DNA of 64,000 nt, from contig DJHM01000061.1 of NCBI GenBank assembly GCA_002433075.1, positions 62,001 through 126,000 on the forward strand, given 5' to 3'. Of this stretch, positions 9,148-17,514 are shown in pieces. This DNA is from Latescibacteria bacterium UBA6620 (lineage in GTDB: Bacteria; Latescibacterota; UBA2968). The notes under the pieces were generated by a model, which saw only the letters and a program-made list of their open reading frames with translations, had not been told where the DNA came from and did no database searches. Both the position numbers and the translations under genes were made by a program. Positions within the stretch are counted from its first letter, which is position 1, and every line of letters begins with the position of its first letter.

Positions 9148-10164
9148 ATGAGACGGAACAGTACGGTTCTCCGCAATTTTCAGAATGCAGCAAACCGTCA
9201 AAAGCCCCAGCTCGAGTGGAAAGCGCGGACACGGCGCGATCACGGGGTGTGGCGGCGGAAATTCCGGACCCGGCTGCGGTCCCTCGTCGGTCGAATGCCG
9301 GAACGGGTTCCGCTCCAGGTCAGGGAGACCGAGCGGACCGATCTTGGCACGGTCATTCGCAAAAAAATCTACGTTCGGTCCGAAGCCGACTACTGGATTC
9401 CCGCCTATTACTTCGTCCCCAAGCTGAATTCGGGGCCCTCCCCCGCGCTCATTTGTCTCCACGGTCACAGCGGGATTTTCCCCTACATCCGCGAAGGCGA
9501 CGCCGCCCAACGGAAAAAGGGGCGAGATCACGACCTCGATTACGCCGTCTATCTCGCCGAGCACGGCTACGTCACGATCGCGCCAATCCAACGGGGCTGG
9601 AATGAAACGGCGCTCGAACAGGACCAGGCTCGGGGAACGCACAGCTGCTACCGTGTGACGATGGATGCTTTCCTTCTTGGGTCGACGCCCGTCGGCCTTC
9701 GCTGCTGGGACGCCGCCCGATTGATCGACTTCCTCGAAACCGAGGATCGTGTCGACGCCCGAAGAATCGGTGTGGCCGGGCTTTCCGGCGGAGGAACGGT
9801 GGGACTTTTCTTTTCTGCTCTGGAGGATCGGGTCAAACTCGCGATGATCGGCGGTTATTATTGCACGTTCAAAGAGTCGATCTATTCGATTCACCACTGC
9901 ATCTGCAACTGCGTACCCGAAATGTTACAGTGGGGCGAAATGCGCGAGATCGCGGCCCTCATCGCGCCTCGGCCGATGCTCGTGATCAGCGGAACAAAAG
10001 ATCCCATCTTCCCAATCGCGGCCACACGTCGCGCCTATCGCGATCTTCAGACCGTTTACAATCGTCTCGGAGTTTCGGACGCGCTCGACAAGGACTTCTT
10101 CGACGGGCCCCACGCCTGGAGCCATCGAAAAACGATTCCTTTTCTCAAGGAGCACTGGTCGTGA
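9148..10164 (+). CDS. Alpha/beta hydrolase of the acetyl xylan esterase/dienelactone hydrolase type
   Basis: The 338-residue enzyme has LICLHGHSG (residues 101-109) as the oxyanion strand, GLSGGG (211-216) with Ser213 as nucleophile, Asp285 in SGTKDPIFP and His322 in DGPHAWS, completing the triad. The about 60-residue N-terminal extension with VPLQVRETER resembles bacterial esterases that remove acetyl or related groups from carbohydrates. No signal peptide is visible. The gene stop overlaps the GTG start of the aldo/keto reductase (GTGA), so the two are translationally coupled. The real substrate is not determinable. Confidence 0.8.
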   Translation: MRRNSTVLRNFQNAANRQKPQLEWKARTRRDHGVWRRKFRTRLRSLVGRMPERVPLQVRETERTDLGTVIRKKIYVRSEADYWIPAYYFVPKLNSGPSPALICLHGHSGIFPYIREGDAAQRKKGRDHDLDYAVYLAEHGYVTIAPIQRGWNETALEQDQARGTHSCYRVTMDAFLLGSTPVGLRCWDAARLIDFLETEDRVDARRIGVAGLSGGGTVGLFFSALEDRVKLAMIGGYYCTFKESIYSIHHCICNCVPEMLQWGEMREIAALIAPRPMLVISGTKDPIFPIAATRRAYRDLQTVYNRLGVSDALDKDFFDGPHAWSHRKTIPFLKEHWS

Positions 10165-11093
10165 GTCAGCAGAAGGTTCCTCGCAGAACGTGGGGAAAAA
10201 CAGGGCTTTCGATTCCCGTCATCCCGTTCGGAACACAGGGATTTGGAGACAAATTCGGACCCGTCACAGAAGACGAAGCCTGCGACCTGATTCGGCACGC
10301 CGTCGATCGCGGCGTCAACCACTTCGATTGCGCTCGCTGCTATGGGAACTCGATTCATAAGTTGGGTGTGGCCATCAAGCAGGGCGTCGTCCGTCGGGAC
10401 GAAGTCATCATCAGCGCACGGGTCTGTTGCCATAGTGCGGCGGAATGGGGCGGCTACGGGGAGGGTCGTGCCGACTATTCGAAAGACAGGGTTCTCGCAG
10501 ACCTGGAGGACCAACGGGACATCCTCGGTATCGAACGATTCGACGTCGTGTTCATCCACGACCCGGACGAAATCGAACCGACCCTCGAGTCGGGCGGAAC
10601 CCTCGAGGGTCTCGAAGAAGCCCGAAGCCGGGACTGGGTCGATTTCATAGGCTTCGGCATGAAGCCTCACGACTTTCACCTGGCCGTCATCGATTCGGGG
10701 AGAACCGACGCGCTCCTCACCTTCAACGACTTCAACCTCTTGCGCCAAACCTCGGCCGAGGACCTCATCCCAGCCGCGGCAGAGAAGGGGCTGGGCGTCA
10801 TCAACGGCTGGTCGATCATGCGAGGGTGGCTGACCGGAACGCCCGTGGAGAATTTCATTCCACGCGAAAAGTGGGGCGAAGACCATCATCGTGCCGAAGC
10901 CATACGCGCCTGGTGCGAGGAACGGGACATCAACCTTCTCTCGCTCGCGCTTCAGTTCTGTCTCCGCGAAGACCGCGTCCACGGCAACCCCATAGGCAGT
11001 CTGAACAAAGCTCAACTCGACGCAAACATCGAAGCAACTCTGACGACCATCGACGACCAGACGCTCACTGAATTCTCAGAAGCTCGGCTGTAA
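10161..11093 (+). CDS. Aldo/keto reductase family protein
   Basis: The 310-residue TIM-barrel NAD(P)H oxidoreductase shows WGKTGLSIPVIPFGTQGFG at the start, FDCARCYG with the catalytic Asp and Tyr, and FIHDPDE with the catalytic-site His. The usual Lys of the AKR tetrad (TK in most members) is replaced: the strand reads VIISARVCC, with Arg in that area. Activity may therefore be altered. GTG at 10161 overlaps the hydrolase stop. It is the third gene of the unit starting at 7944. Confidence 0.82.
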   Translation: MSQQKVPRRTWGKTGLSIPVIPFGTQGFGDKFGPVTEDEACDLIRHAVDRGVNHFDCARCYGNSIHKLGVAIKQGVVRRDEVIISARVCCHSAAEWGGYGEGRADYSKDRVLADLEDQRDILGIERFDVVFIHDPDEIEPTLESGGTLEGLEEARSRDWVDFIGFGMKPHDFHLAVIDSGRTDALLTFNDFNLLRQTSAEDLIPAAAEKGLGVINGWSIMRGWLTGTPVENFIPREKWGEDHHRAEAIRAWCEERDINLLSLALQFCLREDRVHGNPIGSLNKAQLDANIEATLTTIDDQTLTEFSEARL

Positions 11094-11096
11094 GAA

Positions 11097-11428
11097 ATGT
11101 CTCAAGAGGAAACAGACGAGCCTGTCGATCTCTCCAGCATCTCTCTCGACCGTCGCAGTGCAACCCGTCAAGGCGCCGTCGATCGTAGAAAAGAAGATGT
11201 ATCGATCGAATTCGACGTAAGGACGAACGGCGTGAGACCGACCGAAGACAGGAAGATCGTCGAGTCGCCTCGCGACGGGAGAGCAACGACGACGTCGAGT
11301 TGCCTGACATCGACTGGGATTCCGAGGGACTTCCCGTCGACCAAGACAAAGGAATCCGTCCCCGGTTGGCTACGATTCTGATTGCCGCCGCGGTCCTGGG
11401 CGCTTTGGCCCTACATTTCTTCGAGTAA
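11097..11428 (+). pseudogene. Small Arg-rich (DRR-repeat) protein with C-terminal membrane helix, frameshifted
   Basis: Starting at ATG 11097 the frame reads MSQEETDEPVDLSS and several DRR/RR motifs. After GAC at 11214-11216 it becomes implausible. Moving to the frame one base over restores the pattern, RRKDERRETDRRQEDRR, then a short acidic stretch, then the hydrophobic segment LATILIAAAVLGALALHFF and TAA at 11426-11428. A single missing C (GACCGT to GACGT) would explain it. The corrected product has about 110 residues with one C-terminal transmembrane helix and a basic cytoplasmic part. The function is unknown. A similar DRR plus membrane-helix remnant lies at 28205-28793. Confidence 0.55.
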
Positions 11429-11434
11429 AAAGCT

Positions 11435-12229
11435 ATGATCTCTTCCTTCATCGGCCTCTACGGAGACGAACATCACGAGCATTTCGACGAGTTTGGCTAT
11501 ATCCGTCTTGGGAAGCTGGTCTCACCGAATGAGCTGCGTGACCTGTGCGACCGCGTGGACGACCTGATGATGGGCCACGTCACCTACGACGACATGAAAT
11601 TCCAACTCGACGGAAACTCTCCCGGCTACAGTAAACTTGCGCCCCGAAGCGCCGCTCCTACGGAAAAATCTCTCAACTATCGACGAATCGACGGACTCTA
11701 CAACGACCCCGATTTTCTGGTTTACTCACAGCATCCGGTTTTCCGTCGGATCACCCGGCGTTACATCGGAGAGCACGTCTCCGCGTTTCGTGCCATGATC
11801 ATGAACAAACCTGCAGGGCTGGGAACCGAGCTACCGTGGCACCAGGACATCGGGGAGGGCTGGGGACTCGATCGTAATCCGACCGTGACGATCTGGACCG
11901 CCCTCGATCCAATGACCGTCGACAACGGGGCCATGCAGATCGTCCCTGGAAGCCACAAGCTTGGCATCCTGAACAAGGGCCACTATACGTCCGAGGCCGA
12001 CATCGAGGCGCACGCGAGTGCATCCGACGTCGTCGATCTCACCGCCGAGGCAGGGGAGGCCATCCTCATTCACAACTGGATGCTCCACCGATCGGGCGTC
12101 AACGACACCACCGGTCCCCGAAGGGCCTACAGCATCGCCTACATGGATGCGGATACCGTCGCTGTCGAAAGTGGCGAGCCCTTTCCAGTCATCTTCGGCG
12201 AGAATGCACTAAGACCGGCAGTTTCCTGA
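11435..12229 (+). CDS. Phytanoyl-CoA dioxygenase (PhyH) family protein
   Basis: The 264-residue Fe(II)/2-oxoglutarate-dependent oxygenase has the facial triad His136 and Asp138 (PWHQD) and distal His218 (NWMLHRSG), with Arg further on for 2-oxoglutarate. QIVPGSHKLG is the usual PhyH turn. Such enzymes hydroxylate lipids, halogenated compounds or small natural products; the substrate here is unknown. It is followed four bases later by an SDR gene, so hydroxylation followed by dehydrogenation is a reasonable two-step reading. Confidence 0.86.
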   Translation: MISSFIGLYGDEHHEHFDEFGYIRLGKLVSPNELRDLCDRVDDLMMGHVTYDDMKFQLDGNSPGYSKLAPRSAAPTEKSLNYRRIDGLYNDPDFLVYSQHPVFRRITRRYIGEHVSAFRAMIMNKPAGLGTELPWHQDIGEGWGLDRNPTVTIWTALDPMTVDNGAMQIVPGSHKLGILNKGHYTSEADIEAHASASDVVDLTAEAGEAILIHNWMLHRSGVNDTTGPRRAYSIAYMDADTVAVESGEPFPVIFGENALRPAVS

Positions 12230-12232
12230 GGA

Positions 12233-13003
12233 ATGGGAGACCGTCTGGAAGGAAAAGTAGCCCTCGTCACCGGGGCTGCATCGGGGATCGGTAGAGCGTC
12301 CGCTGTGACCCTGGCCTCAGAAGGAGCGAAGGTCGTCGTCACGGATGTGGACGATCAGGACGGCGAGGAGGCCGCACACGACATCTGCCAGGCGGGTGGG
12401 GATGCCATCTTCCAGCCTCTCGACGTAGCTGACGCAACGCAGGTAGAGACCGCCGTCCGGCGCAGCATCGACCACTACGGTCGGCTCGACTGCGCCCACA
12501 ACAACGCGGGCACGGAAGGTCCCGTCGAAAGCTCGCGCGGCACCCTGGAGACGACCGAAGCCGAGTGGGATCGGCTGATGGCCATCAACCTCAAGGGCAT
12601 TTGGCTCTGCATGCGTTCCGAGATCCCACGCATGCTCGAACAGAATGGCGGAGCCATCGTCAACTCCGCATCGATCTCCAGCCTCGTGGGATCGACCAGC
12701 GGATTCGTCGCCTATTCCGCCAGTAAATCCGGCATCCTCGGCCTCACTCGATCGGCCGCTCTCGAGTTCGCTCCCAGGAACATCCGCATCAACGCCATCT
12801 GTCCTGGTTACATCACCACGCCCTTGTGGGAAAAGTACTTTGACGACGAGGCCGTAGAAAAGCGCGTCACCGGCCTGCAACCCATCGGCAGGATGGGGAC
12901 TGCCGAAGAGGTCGCTGAGGCCGTCGCCTGGCTGTTATCCGATGCCGCCAGTCTCGTAACCGGGGTCGCGTTCCCTCTCGACGGTGGCTTCACTGCACAG
13001 TAA
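12233..13003 (+). CDS. SDR family NAD(P)-dependent oxidoreductase
   Basis: The 256-residue classical short-chain dehydrogenase has TGAASGIG (coenzyme loop), an Asp after the second strand (VVTDVDD, favouring NAD), NNAG, catalytic Ser in SASISS, YSASK (Tyr and Lys) and ICPGYITTP, ending GVAFPLDGGF. The length is standard. It lies directly behind the PhyH gene on the same strand and is probably co-transcribed. It may oxidise the hydroxyl group made by that enzyme, but this is inference. Confidence 0.9.
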   Translation: MGDRLEGKVALVTGAASGIGRASAVTLASEGAKVVVTDVDDQDGEEAAHDICQAGGDAIFQPLDVADATQVETAVRRSIDHYGRLDCAHNNAGTEGPVESSRGTLETTEAEWDRLMAINLKGIWLCMRSEIPRMLEQNGGAIVNSASISSLVGSTSGFVAYSASKSGILGLTRSAALEFAPRNIRINAICPGYITTPLWEKYFDDEAVEKRVTGLQPIGRMGTAEEVAEAVAWLLSDAASLVTGVAFPLDGGFTAQ

Positions 13004-13018
13004 AACCGAATTTCCCGA

Positions 13019-14506
13019 TTACGATTCGAAGATCGGCTCTGCCTTCCACGCGTACCGCCCGTATTCCTTGCGGTTGAGCGGTCCCGGGGCACTCTGCCCT
13101 TCGCTGCCGACTTCCACGTTGCCCGACATTCGATCGCCCTCCACCTCGCCCTCGAACGTGTAGACCAGGTGCGCGCCCTCGTATCGATGCTCGGACACGA
13201 GACGAATGTGGTTCCCATCTACACGACCCACGACCGAGTTTTCGTGAAACAGCGTCTCGTGATTTCCCCCGACGGTTCCGTCCTCCTGTTCCAGATGCAT
13301 CACGTGCTCGGCCCCCGTCACGGGGTAGGAGATCGAAAACTTCCACGCTCCGTCCACATCGCACGCCCCACCCTCTGCTTCTGTGGAAGCGGATGTCCCT
13401 ACGCGGCCCTCGAGAGCCTCCGCAATCCGGCGCCCCACGATTTCCGCCTCTCCTTCCTGCAAGGAAAAGGGTAGAATGAACACACTTCCATCGGTCGAAA
13501 ACCGGTCGTCCAGCATGATTCGCGGTTCCGTGTCCAGCAACTGCTGACGCAGCTCTAGTCCGTGCACGGGCATCCGCGCCGCATCCCAACGGATCTCCAG
13601 TCGCGGAGTCGGAGACTTATCAGAACGGGGTGTCAGCACTTCGGCCGTGACCCCCTCCAGCGACGTCACGATACCCGAAATGGTCTCGAGATCCGACGCC
13701 CACTGAGCCTGTTCATCCTGATCCTGTCGCCCGGACGCCCAATACTCGATCGCGGCAAGGAGCCCCATGATCTCCTCCTTACCGACCTTCATCATCCGCC
13801 CAAACGTGTGGTGGGGCGCCGCGTTCGTCCACGCCGCTCTGAGCCAATCGCCCGCCCCCAGCAGCAGACCCGTCGGCTGTGGACCCCTCAGATACTTGCC
13901 GCCGCTGTAGGCCACCATCGTCGCGCCGGCCTCCAGATAAGGATTCGGACACTTCAGGTGTTCGGAGGCAGCGTCGACCAGGATCGGGATGTCGGGTCCC
14001 GCCAGCTGTGCGACCTCCTCCAGCGACATCCGTCCTTCCGCCTCGTCGGTTCCCAGCAGGGCAATCATCGCTACCCGCCCGCCCTCGAGCGCCGAACGCA
14101 GCTCTTCCTGTGACCCCACCTCGACCACCGTCACCCCGACCGATCGGATCGCCTGATCGTAGGTGAATCGACCGGTCTTCAGCATGACCACATGGTCCTT
14201 GAGTCCCTCGATCTGAGGCAGCCTCAGGATTTTCTCAGGATCTCCGCCCGTCACGGCCGTGGCTGCCGCAACGCACAGCGCTCCTGCTCCTCCCGACGTC
14301 ACGATCGCTGCTTCGGCGCCGGTCAACTCGGCAAGGCGCGCGCCCACACCCTCCATCAGCTCGTCCATATTCACGAACCTTTTCGACGCCTCAACCATCG
14401 CTTCCCGAACGCACGGCCACATCAGCGTTCCACTGTGGATGGTCCGGGTACCGCAACAGTTGATGAACGATCGAACACCGATCCGACTGTATACATCCTC
14501 AGGCAC
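13019..14506 (-). CDS. SelA/DgaE-like PLP-dependent enzyme fused to a C-terminal beta-barrel-like domain
   Basis: Residues 1 to about 385 are a fold-type I PLP enzyme related to SelA and D-glucosaminate-6-phosphate ammonia-lyase: SGGAGALCVA is the phosphate-binding stretch, Asp178 (ILVDAA) contacts the ring nitrogen, and Lys204 in YSGGKYLRGPQ is the Schiff-base lysine. Residues from about 390 to 495 form an added domain of short beta strands (VDGAWKFSISYPV, VVGRVDGNHIRLVSE, DRMSGNVEVGS) that looks like a small lipocalin-like barrel. A selenoprotein role is unlikely because no selC or selB is present. The gene is convergent with the SDR gene and divergent from the dehydratase gene. Confidence 0.78.
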   Translation of the reverse strand: MPEDVYSRIGVRSFINCCGTRTIHSGTLMWPCVREAMVEASKRFVNMDELMEGVGARLAELTGAEAAIVTSGGAGALCVAAATAVTGGDPEKILRLPQIEGLKDHVVMLKTGRFTYDQAIRSVGVTVVEVGSQEELRSALEGGRVAMIALLGTDEAEGRMSLEEVAQLAGPDIPILVDAASEHLKCPNPYLEAGATMVAYSGGKYLRGPQPTGLLLGAGDWLRAAWTNAAPHHTFGRMMKVGKEEIMGLLAAIEYWASGRQDQDEQAQWASDLETISGIVTSLEGVTAEVLTPRSDKSPTPRLEIRWDAARMPVHGLELRQQLLDTEPRIMLDDRFSTDGSVFILPFSLQEGEAEIVGRRIAEALEGRVGTSASTEAEGGACDVDGAWKFSISYPVTGAEHVMHLEQEDGTVGGNHETLFHENSVVGRVDGNHIRLVSEHRYEGAHLVYTFEGEVEGDRMSGNVEVGSEGQSAPGPLNRKEYGRYAWKAEPIFES

Positions 14507-14592
14507 GTTTCACTCCTCTGGACGTTTTGCAATGGCCGGTCCCCCCGGCTATCTTGCGGGCATCCTTCCACCCTAACACAGAAACGGACCCC

Positions 14593-15771
14593 ATGGCGAC
14601 CATCGATCGTGTTTCCCTAACCGAGTTTTCTTTCGACGTCCACGACATCGGCTTCGAGCAGGCATCGGCCGGCGTGGGCAACATGGCCTACGTGAAAGGG
14701 GCCGTGTTTACCGCTCGACGGTTTGCCGTTCGCATCGACACCGATGACGGCGCATCCGGGGAGTACGTCACCCACTGGGTTGGAACGCCCTCGTCCTTCG
14801 GGCAGGCTTCCATGCTCGCTCCGATCCTCCTTGGCCGCAACCCCGACCACCGTGAGCGGATCTACGACGATCTCAAGCGCGACATGCGGGCCTACGATCA
14901 CATGGGCCACGGGCCGCTCGACATTGCTCTCTGGGACCTCGCAGGAAAACGATGCGGCGTGTCGGTTTCTTCTCTCCTTGGCGGGTACCGCGATCGGCTC
15001 CCCACCTACGCATCGACCTATCACGCGCAGGAAACACCTGGCGGTCTCGACACTCCGGAGGCTTTCGCGGACTATGCGGAAGCCTGTCGGGACCAGGGCT
15101 TCGCCGGGTTCAAGATCCACGGCTGGCACAATGGCGACGTCGATCGCGAAATCCGGAACGTTCTCGGGATCCGAGAACGGGTCGGTGACGGGTTCCGCCT
15201 CATGGTCGACCCCGCCTGCCAGCTTCGGACGTGGAACGACGCCCTTGCACTCGGGCGCGCGTGCGACGAAGCCGGCTACTTCTGGTATGAAGATCCTTAC
15301 CGGGATTCGGCGGTATCGATCACGGGACATCGCCGCCTTCGCGAAAAGCTGTCGACTCCGCTGCTCGTCAGCGAACACATCCGCGGCCTCGAACAGAAGG
15401 CCGGATTCATGCTCGAAGGCGGATGCGACATGATTCACGCCGACCCCGAATACGATATGGGCATCACAGGCGGCATGAAAATCGCCCATTTCTGCGAGGC
15501 CCTCGGCCTGGACGTGCAGTTCCACGCCTGCGGCCCCGCCCATCGAGCCTGCGTGTCCGCCGTCAGAAATACGCACATGTACGAGATGGCCCTGATGGGT
15601 CCGGGCATGGCCAACGTCGTACCGCCTGTGTATACCTGTGGCTATTCCGATCAGCCCGAAGACCTCGGCGACGACGGGTGTGTTCCGGTTCCGGGCGGAC
15701 CTGGTCTGGGTGTCACTTACGATCGAGACTTCATCGACGCACACAAAATCGACCACCGGGTCTTCGAGTAA
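14593..15771 (+). CDS. Enolase superfamily (mandelate racemase/sugar acid dehydratase-like) protein
   Basis: The 392-residue protein has the enolase-superfamily capping domain and barrel. Metal ligands are Asp206 (MVDPA), Glu233 (WYEDP) and Glu261 (VSEH); the Asp284/His311 region (HADPE, QFHACG) fits the His-Asp general base. The second-strand motif is Lys174-x-His176 (FKIHGW) rather than the KxK of mandelate racemase, closer to sugar-acid dehydratases. It probably abstracts an alpha proton from a sugar acid and eliminates water. ATG at 14593 fits the family start; an upstream in-frame extension is not conserved in style. It is divergent from the PLP enzyme. Confidence 0.85.
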   Translation: MATIDRVSLTEFSFDVHDIGFEQASAGVGNMAYVKGAVFTARRFAVRIDTDDGASGEYVTHWVGTPSSFGQASMLAPILLGRNPDHRERIYDDLKRDMRAYDHMGHGPLDIALWDLAGKRCGVSVSSLLGGYRDRLPTYASTYHAQETPGGLDTPEAFADYAEACRDQGFAGFKIHGWHNGDVDREIRNVLGIRERVGDGFRLMVDPACQLRTWNDALALGRACDEAGYFWYEDPYRDSAVSITGHRRLREKLSTPLLVSEHIRGLEQKAGFMLEGGCDMIHADPEYDMGITGGMKIAHFCEALGLDVQFHACGPAHRACVSAVRNTHMYEMALMGPGMANVVPPVYTCGYSDQPEDLGDDGCVPVPGGPGLGVTYDRDFIDAHKIDHRVFE

Positions 15772-15972
15772 CGACAGTGACCCGCCTGGAAGAATTTTTC
15801 ACGCAACCGTGCCTACCTTCATCTGCGTGGTCACGGCGCCAGAATCGTCCGGCTTATCCTCGTCCTTTCGCGCAGGGATTTCTCCACGAATCGCGGGTCT
15901 TCCCCACAGCCCAGCCTGGGAGTGGGCCAGACCGTGTCGAAATGACAGACGGCGAGGTTTGCCGCATCAGTT

Positions 15973-15998
15973 GGCCACGGCATGCCGTGGCCCTACCC
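15973..15998. repeat. Dispersed palindromic repeat, copy 2
   Basis: The same 20-bp perfect palindrome as at 2151 (GGCCACGGCA plus complement) lies at 15973-15992 and is followed by CTACCC. It sits in the 263-bp gap between the convergent dehydratase and ankyrin genes. Apart from this repeat I see nothing coding in that gap. Confidence 0.8.
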
Positions 15999-16034
15999 GA
16001 AACCGGCTCCGTCTCCCAGATCACGTTTCCAACT

Positions 16035-17201
16035 TCATTCAGCTTCCCGCAACCGCTTCACCTCACGCGACGCCTCTCTCCACGACGGCTCGTGTTCGTA
16101 TCTCTCCGCGTAACCCAGAGGCGTAAGCTCCAGGACCTCACCGCTGGCCTCTCGATGAGGATGGTACCCGGGGTAGAACACCTCCGCCTGTATCCGGGCA
16201 ACCACGGCCAGATCGGGATCGAGTGACATGAAGTGCTCGAACAGATCGTAGCATCGGCCCTGGTTGTTCCCGATGACGTGGAACAACGGAGTCTCACTGC
16301 CGATTCCCCTGTCATCGAGTTCCGCCGTCGCGTTCAGATCCGCGCCCCGATCGAGCAAGTGATCCACGACCTCTCCTTCATTGAACTCGGCTGCCAGATG
16401 GAGCAACGTGACGCCCGACAACGAGAGATAGTTCGCGAATTCACAACTGCAGGAAGTCGTAGCGAGGCCCGCGTCCTCGTCGATGCGAGACGACAGACGA
16501 CCCACGTCCCCTCTCATGATATCCAGAAACGGTCCGTCGTCGTACTCCGCCCCCTTTTCGAGCAGCACATCAAGACACGCGTGACGCCGATCCGTGCGGC
16601 GATCGTAGGTTCCCAGCACCATCTTGAGCCGGGTGTTGCAAGGAGTCTACGCCGTATCCCGCTCGGGAATGTTGACCCTCGCCCCCTGTTCCACCAGATA
16701 TCGAATCCCGTCTGGGTTCAGGAACTCACACGCAGCCAACAGGATCGGCCCAAAGTTACCCCCGGGGTAGTCGCCACTCGGGTCTGCTCCTCGTTCGATC
16801 AACGCATCAGCCACCTCAAACCGGCTGTAACACGCCGCCCGGGCGAGGGCCAGCGTCAGATCCTCTTCGATGAACCCGTGGGTGCGGAGAACGTCGATCG
16901 CCTCCTGCTGTCGGTTCGCGTGAATGTGGTCGATCAAGACCTGGCGATGCTCCGTCTCCGCGACACGCGCCCCAAGCGCGCGCCAGCTCTGGAACCCGTA
17001 TTCACGAACGGTCACGAGCTGGGCGTCCTGCAACCCGACACGATCGCCGAAGGTTTCCGGATCCGGATCTGTAAGGGATGGATGAGACGTACGGAAGCGC
17101 CCAATCGCATCGCTGCTCGACTTACGACAGGACTTCAGCAGGTCTTTGGCCTGGTTGCGAAGCTGATCGAGGTTGGAACGGGAAAGCAGACGTTTGGACA
17201 T
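16035..17201 (-). pseudogene. Ankyrin repeat protein interrupted by an in-frame TAG
   Basis: From ATG 17201 the product starts with SNLDQLRNQAKDLLKSCR and LQDAQLVTVREYGFQSW, a helical N-terminus seen in bacterial ankyrin proteins, followed by ankyrin repeats (VADALIERGADPSG, YLVEQGARVNIPE). TAG at 16647-16649 stops it, but the same frame continues without a shift (TPCNTRLKMVLGTYDRR) into further repeats (TLLHLAAEFNEGEVVDHLL, DRGADLNATAEL) ending at 16035. The uninterrupted length would be about 388 residues. The protein was presumably a cytoplasmic protein-interaction scaffold; no partner can be named. It is either a nonsense mutation, a base-call error or readthrough. Confidence 0.75.
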
Positions 17202-17446
17202 AGCAACCCTCTCTCACTGTGCCCGGTGTCCGCAAAATCGCGCGAAAGAAGGTCGATGGTTCAGCAGGCTGGAGAGGTGGACTCGGTCCTTACCGCGGAC
17301 GGGCGGTCCCCTCTATAGCGACTGAGGTCAATATAGTTCGCAAGCCGGAGACCGATCAAGCTGGTTATCCAAATTTTCCGAGCATAAAGGCAACGTTGAC
17401 CTTCACTCGAAGGAATATCCTCTACCGAAGGCCACCGTCCACAGTC

Positions 17447-17510
17447 CACCTGCCTACGCCAACCGCCTTCGCCAAGGCTATGGCGAGTCAGGAGGCTACG
17501 GCAAGGCAGA
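17447..17510. repeat. Intergenic repeat related to CTGCCTGCCTTGCC...CGAAGGCAGG family
   Basis: The segment CCACCTGCCTACGCC through GGCTACGGCAAGGCAGAC is an inverted, internally repetitive version of sequences at 53305-53340, 62001-62040 and 63600-63637. It occupies the 313-bp gap between the two ankyrin genes. No coding sequence is recognised in the gap. Confidence 0.5.
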
Positions 17511-17514
17511 CCGC

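Noticed and set aside
13019..14506. Selenocysteine biosynthesis role for the SelA-like PLP enzyme
   Set aside because: No selB, selD or tRNA-Sec was seen, and the extra C-terminal domain and sequence fit DgaE-like enzymes better.
396..16649. Genome-wide recoding of TAG as a sense codon
   Set aside because: Several intact genes end in TAG at the expected family length (GDPD at 2209, aminotransferase at 27473, TonB receptor at 58740). Reading through the last would fuse it to a second signal peptide.
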